Part shown: positions 1 to 5,505 of the stretch, piece by piece | Layout: the number at the start of each line of letters is the position of its first letter | Numbering within the stretch: the stretch's first letter is position 1 | Assembly (NCBI GenBank): GCA_034659855.1 | Contig: JAYEIA010000309.1 | Location: forward strand, 1 to 5,505 | Direction: 5' to 3' | Source of the DNA: JAYEIA01 sp034659855 | GTDB taxonomy: Bacteria > Bacteroidota > Bacteroidia > Bacteroidales > JAADGE01 | Length of the DNA stretch: 5,505 bases | Translations under genes and position numbers: made by a program | The notes under the pieces: generated by a model | What the model was told of the DNA's origin: nothing | What the model saw: only the letters and a program-made list of their open reading frames with translations | Database searches by the model: none

Positions 1-136
1 CTTCAATTTTATTATTATAGCGATTTGAAAATTGTTTGTGAACTCTTTTCTTTCCAAGGTAGAATTGAATAAATTTGAATAATACAAATAATATAATTAT
101 TGCTGTAATTCCGCCTAAAATATATAGTATAATCAT
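1..136 (-). CDS. N-terminal part of an unrecognised membrane-anchored protein (runs off left edge)
   Basis: Reading the minus strand from an ATG at 136-134 gives 45 codons with no stop before the window edge. The product begins MIILYILGGITAIIILFVLF. Residues 2 to about 24 form one strongly hydrophobic stretch, enough for a single membrane-spanning helix or an uncleaved signal anchor. It is followed by a basic segment (GKKRVHK) that would be expected to stay in the cytoplasm by the positive-inside rule. An in-frame TAA lies five codons upstream of the ATG, and no other ATG lies between, so the start is well bounded. The rest is missing, so neither family nor function can be named. It is divergent to metH across 391 bp, and nothing seen links it to methionine synthesis. 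A competing 72-codon minus frame at 15-233 overlaps it but is less protein-like. AT-rich DNA easily encodes hydrophobic runs by chance, so reality of the gene is likely but not certain. Confidence 0.6.
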   Translation of the reverse strand, partial: MIILYILGGITAIIILFVLFKFIQFYLGKKRVHKQFSNRYNNKIE

Positions 137-160
137 AATTCTGATAATTTAAGTTAAAAG

Positions 161-264
161 TTTGCCCCACAGTCATGCAATTTACTCGCCTGTTTTTTAT
201 TTCGTATATGGCTGGTAAGGGAATGCTTGACAACCATTGTACTACAACCTCTCTGCTCGGTTAA
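161..264 (+). other. GC-richer intergenic island containing a 29-codon open frame of doubtful reality
   Basis: Bases 161-260 contain about 44% G+C, whereas 261-527 have about 22%, so this patch stands out sharply in the spacer between the left-edge gene and metH. A plus-strand frame from ATG at 175 to TAA at 262-264 would encode 29 residues, including MAGKGMLDNHCTTTSLLG. Its stop falls almost exactly where the GC content drops. The same frame is open back to a TAA at 145-147, so it could also be the tail of a decayed longer frame. No Shine-Dalgarno sequence or A-rich leader precedes the ATG, no family is recognised, and the peptide is too short to trust alone. Alternatives are a fragment of a dispersed repeat or mobile-element end, a small RNA, or part of the 5' leader of the minus-strand gene. 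I see the compositional boundary directly; every function is a guess. Confidence 0.3.
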
Positions 265-488
265 AAAATCTATGAGAATAAAAATAACCATGTTATTTTC
301 GAATATACGGTTAATTTTAGTTCTTCGTATAAAAATAGCGACAAATTCTATAGGATCTCAAAACAGTATTACATAAAAATAAACAGTTTAAATGTGTAAC
401 TTGTTGATTATTAAAGATGTTACAGTGATTGTAAAGTTTTTATATATTATTACGTCTCATAGTCTGATTTAATTCATAAGATTATCAT

Positions 489-496
489 TATTTTTG
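489..496 (+). promoter_or_regulatory. Probable metH promoter, Bacteroidota-type -7 element
   Basis: TATTTTTG matches the TAnnTTTG element used by the main sigma factor of Bacteroidota. It would start transcription near base 503, leaving a short leader of about 25 nt before the metH ATG at 528. The matching -33 TTTG element is not clear: the expected place around 464-470 reads CTGATTT, a poor match. The leader ends AATAAAAACAAA before the ATG and has no Shine-Dalgarno sequence, as is usual for this phylum. The short leader leaves no room for a riboswitch if this promoter is the one used. Confidence 0.4.
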
Positions 497-527
497 TAGT
501 TCAGCTTTTAACTATAATAAAAACAAA

Positions 528-3500
528 ATGAGCAGTCTCAAAGAATTAAAAAATATATTGGACAAGCGTATCATGGTTTTAGACGGAGCCATGGGAACCG
601 TGATACAGGAATATAAACTGACCGAAAAAGATTTCAGAAGTCAACGATTCGAAAATATCGACGGGCAATTGCTGGGAAATAATGACTTATTGAGCATTAC
701 TCGTCCGGATGTAATACAGGAGATTCATCAAAGATACCTCGACGCCGGAGCCGATATTATTGAAACAAACACATTTAGTTCCACCAAGATTTCACAAGCC
801 GATTATAATCTTCAGGATATTGTATATGAACTAAATTATGAGTCGGCACAACTTGCAAGAAAAGCAGCAGATGAATACATGAAAAATCATCCGGGAGAAA
901 AGCGTTTTGTTTCCGGTTCGGTCGGGCCCACCAACAAAACCCTCTCCATGTCGCCGGATGTTAATAATCCTGCTTACCGCGATATTTCTTTTGAAGACAT
1001 GGCCAATGCTTATAAAGAGCAAATTACGGGGCTGGGTGAAGGCGGCGTAGATTTATTAAATATCGAGACAGTATTTGATACCCTTAATGCGAAAGCGGCT
1101 TTGTTTGCCCTTCAAGAATACATTGAGGAGAGTGGGAGGGAGCTGCCGGTGATTATTTCCGGAACATTGGTCGATTCTGCCGGGCGAACACTTTCCGGAC
1201 AAACTTTGGAGGCCTTTGCAATTTCAGTGGCTCATGCCAAACCTTTGGCCGTCGGACTAAACTGTTCTACCGGTGCCGAAGATATGTTACCTCATGCTCA
1301 GCGATTGGCAGAACTTACAGATGCTTATGTCAGCATATATCCCAATGCCGGTTTTCCGAATCAGCTTGGAGATTACGAACAGACTCCGGAGAAAATGGCA
1401 CAGCAGATGTTAGCTTTTTTGAAATCTTCGGTGGCAAATATTCTCGGAGGATGTTGCGGGACCACTCCTGATCATATAAGAGCTTTCGCTGATGTTGCTA
1501 AAAATACTCTCCCGCGCAAAAGAAAAAGTTTGCCTATTGAAACTCGGCTCAGCGGATTAGAGCCTTTGGTCATCAAAAAGGAGATTAATTTTGTTAATAT
1601 TGGCGAACGAACAAACGTCATGGGGTCAAGAAAATTTGCCCGATTAATAAAAGAGAAAAAATACGAAGAGGCCGTATCTGTTGCCGCTCATCAAGTTGAC
1701 GGAGGAGCTCAGGCCATTGATATTTGTATGGACGAGGGGATGCTGGATTCACAGGCCGAAATGGAAACTTTTGTCAAATATTTGGCCACGGAGCCTAATG
1801 TAGCCAAAGTGCCGTTTTTTATTGATTCTTCAGATTGGGAGGTTGTCAAAATTGGATTACAATGGACTCAAGGTAAGGCGGTTGTAAACTCTATATCTCT
1901 CAAGGAAGGCGAAGAAGAATTTATACGCAAAGCAAAATATATTCGTCGATTCGGGGCGGCTGCCATGGTCATGTTGTTTGATGAACAAGGACAAGCCGTG
2001 GATTTAGAACGCAGAAAAGAAATCAGTCAGCGCTCTTATGATTTATTAACACAACAAGCCGATTTTCCGCCCCAAGATATTATCTACGACCCCAATGTAT
2101 TGGCCATAGGTACCGGAATGGAGGAGCATAATAATTATGCCGTTGATTTTATAAAATCCGTAAAGTGGATAAAAGAAAATTTACCGCATGTTAAAATCAG
2201 CGGAGGTATCAGTAACTTGTCGTTTGCTTTCAGAGGAAATAATACAATTCGAAAAGCTATACACGCCGTTTTTTTGTACCATGCCGTAAATGCCGGTATG
2301 GATATGGGCATCGTAAATCCTGCCCACTTGGAAGTTTATAGTGATATTCCGGAAGAATTACTCAAACCGGTAGAAGATTTAGTGCTTAACCGATCCGACG
2401 ATGCTTCGGAAAAGCTCCTATCCGTAGCCGAATCCATGAAAGATAAGCCGAAAGAAGAAAAGACTCAAATTAACAGAAAGGATACAGATGTATATGAGCG
2501 TCTGAAATACTCTCTGCTCAAAGGAATTACTGATTATATTGAAGAAGACGCTTTGGAATCTCACAAAAAAGCCGGCAGTGCGCTCAAAGTTATCGAAGGC
2601 GTTTTAATGGACGGTATGAATGAAGTGGGGGAGTTGTTCGGAAGCGGAAAAATGTTCTTGCCGCAAGTCATAAAATCTGCCCGAGTAATGAAAAAAGCGG
2701 TCGCTGTTTTAGACCCTTTTGTGAAAGAAGAAAATGAAAAGACCGGAGGAAATGCCGTAGGAAAAGTCCTTTTGGCAACAGTAAAGGGAGATGTTCATGA
2801 TATAGGAAAAAATATTGTGGGTTTAGTGTTGGAGTGTAATAATTATGAGGTCATTGATTTGGGCGTAATGGTGAGTAATGAAGAAATTATTGAGTCTGCC
2901 CTGAAAAATAATGTGGACATCATAGGAGTGAGCGGGCTGATAACTCCCTCATTGGCCGAAATGGTTTCTTTGGCCAAGGATATGGAGAAACGCCAAATGA
3001 CTATTCCTTTGCTTATTGGCGGGGCAACAACATCAAAACTCCATACGGCGGTCAAAATCATGGATAATTATTCTCATGCGGTTATTCAGGTTAAGGATGC
3101 TTCAAAAAGTACCGGCGTAGTAAGCAATCTGTTGAGTAAAGACAAGCAAGCCGCTTTCAAGCAATCGATGATTGAGGAATATGCACAGATTAAGGAGAAA
3201 TATTTGAAGAGAGAGAAGAAGACTGAATATGTAGCTTTGGACAAAGCCGCATTGAATACTCCCGAAACCGACTGGAAAAATGAAGTAATACCCAAACCGT
3301 ATAAAATGGGTATTCAGCAAATTCCGGCAATGGATTTGTCTCTTTTGAGAAAATATATCGATTGGACTTTCTTTTTCCACAGCTGGAAGTTAACCGGTAA
3401 ATATCCGGATATTTTTAATCATCCCGAAAAAGGGGAGCAAGCCAAAACCTTGTACGACGATGCACAGGATATGCTGGATTTGATTATTGAGAAAAAACTT

Positions 3501-4169
3501 TTAAGTGCCCAAGGCGTATTCGGATTTTTTCCGGCAAATTCCGACGGACAAGATGTGGAAGTGTATTCTCCCGATTTTAAAGCAGATAAATTAAAGTCGT
3601 TTAGTTTCCTCAGAAATCAGCAAGCCAAGAAAAAAGGACAATTTAATTTATGTTTATCAGATTTTATTGCACCGAAATCTTCGGGAAGAACCGATTATTT
3701 AGGTTTTTTTGCTGTAACAGCCGGAATAAATTCAGAACAGTCGGAGCAGAAATTTAAAGATGAAAACGACGATTACAGTGCATTGATGTTACGCGTGTTG
3801 GCCGACCGATTGGCCGAGGCTTTTGCAGAATATTTACATGAAAGAGTAAGTAAAGAAAGTTTGGATTTCGGCGGAGCCTCAGATTTTCAAGGAATCAGGC
3901 CTGCCGCCGGATATCCGGCTTGTCCGGTACATGCCGACAAGAAAGATATTTTTAATTTACTGAATGCAGAAAAATATACCGGCATAAGTTTAACCGAAAA
4001 TTTTGCCATGCAACCGGCTGCATCAGTCAGTGGTTGGTTTTTTAATAATGTGCAGGCGAAATATTTTAAGGTGGGAAAAATTGATGATACTCAATTGACC
4101 GATTATGCTTTACGAAAAGGAATTTCAAAAGCAGAAGCGGAAAAAATGTTGAACGAAAATTTAATTTAA
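528..4169 (+). CDS. metH: Cobalamin-dependent methionine synthase (5-methyltetrahydrofolate--homocysteine methyltransferase), complete
   Basis: This cytoplasmic enzyme moves the methyl group of 5-methyl-tetrahydrofolate through cob(I)alamin to homocysteine, making methionine and tetrahydrofolate. The 1213 residues, close to the 1227 of E. coli MetH, hold all four modules. The homocysteine-binding module spans about 1-330, with zinc ligands Cys246, Cys309 and Cys310 (NCS and GGCCGTT). The folate-binding module spans about 345-620, with GERTN at 359-363, DICMDEG from 398, DSS at 433-435, DPN at 521-523 and FRGNN at 568-572. The helical cap (about 650-745, LFGSGKMFLPQV at 703-714) precedes the B12-binding Rossmann fold (about 745-880). 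There Asp755-x-His757-x-x-Gly760 supplies the lower cobalt ligand, followed by SGLIT at 802-806 and GGATT from 831. The S-adenosylmethionine reactivation module (about 895-1213) has YIDWT with Asp945, Glu1097 and RPAAGYPACP from Arg1124. Start: ATG after an A-rich leader, with the N-terminus aligning to the family. No frameshift is seen. Compared with E. coli as I recall it, about 10 residues are missing between HERV and GIRP. Confidence 0.98.
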   Translation: MSSLKELKNILDKRIMVLDGAMGTVIQEYKLTEKDFRSQRFENIDGQLLGNNDLLSITRPDVIQEIHQRYLDAGADIIETNTFSSTKISQADYNLQDIVYELNYESAQLARKAADEYMKNHPGEKRFVSGSVGPTNKTLSMSPDVNNPAYRDISFEDMANAYKEQITGLGEGGVDLLNIETVFDTLNAKAALFALQEYIEESGRELPVIISGTLVDSAGRTLSGQTLEAFAISVAHAKPLAVGLNCSTGAEDMLPHAQRLAELTDAYVSIYPNAGFPNQLGDYEQTPEKMAQQMLAFLKSSVANILGGCCGTTPDHIRAFADVAKNTLPRKRKSLPIETRLSGLEPLVIKKEINFVNIGERTNVMGSRKFARLIKEKKYEEAVSVAAHQVDGGAQAIDICMDEGMLDSQAEMETFVKYLATEPNVAKVPFFIDSSDWEVVKIGLQWTQGKAVVNSISLKEGEEEFIRKAKYIRRFGAAAMVMLFDEQGQAVDLERRKEISQRSYDLLTQQADFPPQDIIYDPNVLAIGTGMEEHNNYAVDFIKSVKWIKENLPHVKISGGISNLSFAFRGNNTIRKAIHAVFLYHAVNAGMDMGIVNPAHLEVYSDIPEELLKPVEDLVLNRSDDASEKLLSVAESMKDKPKEEKTQINRKDTDVYERLKYSLLKGITDYIEEDALESHKKAGSALKVIEGVLMDGMNEVGELFGSGKMFLPQVIKSARVMKKAVAVLDPFVKEENEKTGGNAVGKVLLATVKGDVHDIGKNIVGLVLECNNYEVIDLGVMVSNEEIIESALKNNVDIIGVSGLITPSLAEMVSLAKDMEKRQMTIPLLIGGATTSKLHTAVKIMDNYSHAVIQVKDASKSTGVVSNLLSKDKQAAFKQSMIEEYAQIKEKYLKREKKTEYVALDKAALNTPETDWKNEVIPKPYKMGIQQIPAMDLSLLRKYIDWTFFFHSWKLTGKYPDIFNHPEKGEQAKTLYDDAQDMLDLIIEKKLLSAQGVFGFFPANSDGQDVEVYSPDFKADKLKSFSFLRNQQAKKKGQFNLCLSDFIAPKSSGRTDYLGFFAVTAGINSEQSEQKFKDENDDYSALMLRVLADRLAEAFAEYLHERVSKESLDFGGASDFQGIRPAAGYPACPVHADKKDIFNLLNAEKYTGISLTENFAMQPAASVSGWFFNNVQAKYFKVGKIDDTQLTDYALRKGISKAEAEKMLNENLI

Positions 4170-4209
4170 GCCAAATTATTAATTATGAGTCCACTCCGAA
4201 AATACAATT

Positions 4210-4243
4210 TTTGAAAAATTCTGTAAATACAAAAATAGTATTG
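4210..4243 (+). promoter_or_regulatory. Weak promoter candidate for metF
   Basis: TTTG at 4210-4213 and TAGTATTG at 4236-4243 resemble the Bacteroidota -33 (TTTG) and -7 (TAnnTTTG) elements. The -7 box has one mismatch, and the 22-nt gap is slightly longer than the usual 19-21. Transcription would begin near 4250, giving a leader of about 105 nt that includes the 9-bp repeat array. The spacer is very AT-rich, so chance matches are common. Read-through from metH is an equally good explanation for metF expression, since no clear terminator follows metH. Confidence 0.25.
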
Positions 4244-4274
4244 TGTTAATAAAAAGGACTTTATGATTTAACAA

Positions 4275-4301
4275 AAACATGTAAATCTTGTCAATCCTGT
4301 C
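4275..4301 (+). repeat. Three degenerate 9-bp tandem repeats between metH and metF
   Basis: AAACATGTA (4275-4283), AATCTTGTC (4284-4292) and AATCCTGTC (4293-4301) lie head to tail. The last two units differ at one base of nine, and the first matches the second at six of nine. Arrays of similar AATCYTGTM-like units are, as I recall, frequent between genes in Bacteroidota, but I cannot verify that here. The array lies 53 bp before the metF start, so it could be in the metF leader. No function is visible. Confidence 0.55.
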
Positions 4302-4354
4302 AAAAAAGACCTTTCGTAGTACACTCAATTACAAACCATTCCAAAACCAATAAA

Positions 4355-5308
4355 ATGACCATAGCAGAAAAATTAAAAAACACAAAATCACCCTTATTTA
4401 CTTTTGAACTGTTGCCGCCTCTGAAGGGGCATCATATTGATGAGCTGTACGCAGCCATTGATCCTTTAGTAGAATTTAATCCGGCATATATCAATATTAC
4501 CTATCATCAGGAAGAAGTTGTTTTCAGAAAAAATACGGCAGGGGTATTGGAAAAACGAAAAATCAGAAAACGTCCCGGAACGGCTGCTATATCAGCTGCT
4601 TTACAGAATAAATACGGCATTACGGTCATTCCGCATATTATTTGCGGCGGTTTTTCTGCGGAAGAAACAGAAGAAGCATTAATTGATTTGAGTTTTCTTA
4701 AAATCAATAACCTTTTGGCTCTCAGAGGAGACCCTCCCAAAGGCAAGCACATTTTTAAACCGGTGGAGGGCGGGCATCGGCATACCAACGAATTGGTCAA
4801 GCAAATTATGGCTATGAATAACGGAAAATATTTAGATGATAAATATACCGGCGATTTTTCGACCAATTTTTCGGTAGGAGTTGCCGGTTATCCCGAAAAG
4901 CATTTCGAATCGCCCAATATGAAATCCGACATCAACCATTTGAAAATGAAAGTGGATGCCGGTGCCGATTATATTGTAACACAAATGTTCTTTGATAATC
5001 AAAAGTATTTTGAATTTGTGGAACTTTGCAGAGCGGCGGGTATTACGGTTCCGATTGTTCCCGGCATTAAACCCATAAACCGAAAACGAGATATGCGTGT
5101 GTTGCCTCAAACCTTTTATATTGATATACCGCAAGAGTTGGTGGATGAAATTGACCGTTGCAAAACTGACGCACAGGCTCGACAGGCCGGCGTTGAGTGG
5201 GCTGTAAAACAATCCAAGGAATTGAAATCTTTCGGTGTTCCGGCTCTGCATTATTATACTTTGGGCCAATCCGATAACATCAGAAAAATTGCCGGGACTG
5301 TTTTTTAG
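4355..5308 (+). CDS. metF: 5,10-methylenetetrahydrofolate reductase, complete
   Basis: This FAD-dependent cytoplasmic enzyme reduces 5,10-methylene-tetrahydrofolate to 5-methyl-tetrahydrofolate using NAD(P)H. Its product is the methyl donor for the MetH enzyme encoded just upstream. The 317 residues form one TIM-barrel-type MTHFR domain, with no C-terminal regulatory domain like that of the eukaryotic enzyme; E. coli MetF has 296. Visible family signatures are FELLPP with Glu18, the counterpart of the catalytic Glu28 of E. coli; LRGDPP with Asp126, the counterpart of Asp120 near the flavin; GYPEKH at 178-183; TQMFFD at 209-214; and PIVPGIKPI. The C-terminal GVPALHYYTLG corresponds to the conserved segment that ends the barrel. 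The start is the ATG after the A-rich sequence CCAATAAA, without a Shine-Dalgarno sequence, and it places FELLPP at the expected distance. The gene is 185 bp downstream of metH on the same strand. It is intact, with codon use and composition like metH. Confidence 0.97.
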   Translation: MTIAEKLKNTKSPLFTFELLPPLKGHHIDELYAAIDPLVEFNPAYINITYHQEEVVFRKNTAGVLEKRKIRKRPGTAAISAALQNKYGITVIPHIICGGFSAEETEEALIDLSFLKINNLLALRGDPPKGKHIFKPVEGGHRHTNELVKQIMAMNNGKYLDDKYTGDFSTNFSVGVAGYPEKHFESPNMKSDINHLKMKVDAGADYIVTQMFFDNQKYFEFVELCRAAGITVPIVPGIKPINRKRDMRVLPQTFYIDIPQELVDEIDRCKTDAQARQAGVEWAVKQSKELKSFGVPALHYYTLGQSDNIRKIAGTVF

Positions 5309-5330
5309 ACTAATTTCTACATACAAGTTA

Positions 5331-5406
5331 TTTTGCAAACAACATGCTAAGTCTCCGAATACGCTGCCGGTAACATTTCCGGAGGCTGAGCATGTTGTTT
5401 GCAAAA
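5331..5406. repeat. Long imperfect inverted repeat (hairpin) 22 bp after metF
   Basis: TTTTGCAAACAACATGCT at 5331-5348 is the exact reverse complement of 5389-5406, giving 18 perfect pairs. After one A/G mismatch (5349/5388), pairing resumes for 8 more positions (5350-5357 with 5380-5387, one G-U). This gives 26 pairs closing a 22-nt loop. The stem could fold as RNA in the 3' end of the metF transcript and protect or terminate it. However, no run of T follows on either strand, so it is not a standard intrinsic terminator. The right arm overlaps the first copy of the direct repeat that follows, which favours a compound repeat element. It might be a small non-autonomous mobile element, but no target-site duplication was identified. 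Confidence 0.75.
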
Positions 5407-5462
5407 CAAGCCTCGAAGCCGGTTTCGGAGTTAGGTTTGTAAAACAAGCCCCGAAGCCGGTT
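5398..5462 (+). repeat. Pair of 27-nt direct repeats in the GC-richer tail after metF
   Basis: Copies at 5398-5424 and 5436-5462 match at 25 of 27 positions, differing at 5402/5440 (C/T) and 5413/5451 (T/C), with starts 38 nt apart. Each begins TTTGYAAAACAAGCC and ends GAAGCCGGTT. A shorter echo of the core, CAAGCCYYG, recurs at 5478-5486, so the core is seen three times (5407, 5445, 5478). A weaker echo of the end, GCCGGTAACA at 5365-5374 against GCCGGTTACA at 5456-5465, lies inside the hairpin loop. Bases 5351-5490 have about 52% GC against about 26% in the metH-metF spacer, so this tail differs in origin or in constraint from ordinary spacer. Two copies without regular spacers and no cas genes argue against CRISPR. 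Confidence 0.75.
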
Positions 5463-5505
5463 ACAGAAAACACAGAGCAAGCCCTGTTAAGCGAAGTATA
5501 AAAAC

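Noticed and set aside
15..233. Minus-strand open frame of 72 codons at the left edge
   Set aside because: It overlaps the 1-136 frame. It is rich in Tyr, Asn and Ile, as expected from translating AT-rich DNA out of frame, and it ends inside the window. The frame starting at 136 has a clean membrane-anchor pattern and remains open.
210..252. tRNA-like string on the minus strand (GTAGTACAATGGTTGTC resembles a tRNA D-arm)
   Set aside because: No anticodon stem, no TΨC arm (GTTCGANTC) and no matching acceptor stem follow, so it is not a tRNA gene.
304..331. TATACG/CGTATA inverted repeat as an operator, with another TTCGTATA at 201-208
   Set aside because: Six-base arms separated by 16 nt in AT-rich sequence are too weak to call a binding site without conservation data.
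395..424. TGTAAC/GTTACA inverted repeat upstream of metH
   Set aside because: The arms are only 6 bp with an 18-nt gap, which is compatible with chance. It matches no regulator site that I can name with confidence.
4206..4220. AATTTTT-G-AAAAATT palindrome after metH as a terminator
   Set aside because: It contains only A-T pairs with a one-base centre and cannot form a stable hairpin. Such palindromes are expected by chance at this AT content.
5331..5406. Integron attC site
   Set aside because: The size and hairpin fit loosely, but the arms lack the conserved RYYYAAC and GTTRRRY core ends. No integrase or cassette structure is present.
4832..5473. Minus-strand open frame of 213 codons opposite the 3' half of metF
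   Set aside because: Most of it is antisense to the well-conserved metF coding sequence, and the rest crosses the hairpin and repeats. Its translation shows no recognisable domain.
5235..5501. Plus-strand open frame of 88 codons starting inside metF and running through the repeats
   Set aside because: It starts in the wrong frame within the conserved metF C-terminus. The two repeat copies inside it lie 38 nt apart, so they are read in different frames, which is unlike a protein repeat. No family is recognised. It is most likely an open frame by chance in a repeat element.

Overview
The window looks like ordinary chromosomal DNA from a member of the Bacteroidota, probably a Bacteroidales-like lineage. 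Three things point there. The MetH and MetF sequences have that flavour (for example FELLPP in MetF, where the E. coli enzyme has FEFFPP). Both genes are preceded by A-rich leaders with no Shine-Dalgarno sequence. A TAnnTTTG-type promoter element lies just before metH. The genus cannot be fixed from the sequence alone.

Layout: (1) Bases 1-136, minus strand: the first 45 codons of an unrecognised membrane-anchored protein that runs off the left edge. (2) Bases 137-527: a divergent intergenic region. Most of it is very AT-rich (about 22% GC over 261-527), but 161-264 is an island of about 44% GC whose right edge coincides with the stop of a 29-codon open frame. A likely metH promoter sits at 489-496. 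(3) Bases 528-4169, plus strand: a complete four-module cobalamin-dependent methionine synthase (metH). (4) Bases 4170-4354: an AT-rich spacer (about 26% GC) with a short array of degenerate 9-bp tandem repeats and a weak promoter candidate. (5) Bases 4355-5308, plus strand: a complete methylenetetrahydrofolate reductase (metF). (6) Bases 5309-5505: a noncoding tail of about 52% GC with a long imperfect hairpin (18-bp perfect outer arms) that runs into a 27-nt direct repeat present twice, with a shorter third echo. This resembles a dispersed intergenic repeat element more than a gene.

The two complete genes form the methyl-transfer end of methionine synthesis. MetF reduces 5,10-methylene-tetrahydrofolate to 5-methyl-tetrahydrofolate. 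MetH passes that methyl group through cob(I)alamin to homocysteine, giving methionine and regenerating tetrahydrofolate. They lie in the same direction 185 bp apart and may be co-transcribed or separately promoted. No cobalamin or SAM riboswitch was recognised upstream of metH.

I found no convincing new multi-gene system. The parts most worth checking are noncoding: the repeat-rich tail after metF, the GC-richer island left of metH and the 9-bp array. A shortened loop in the MetH reactivation domain is a smaller protein-level oddity.
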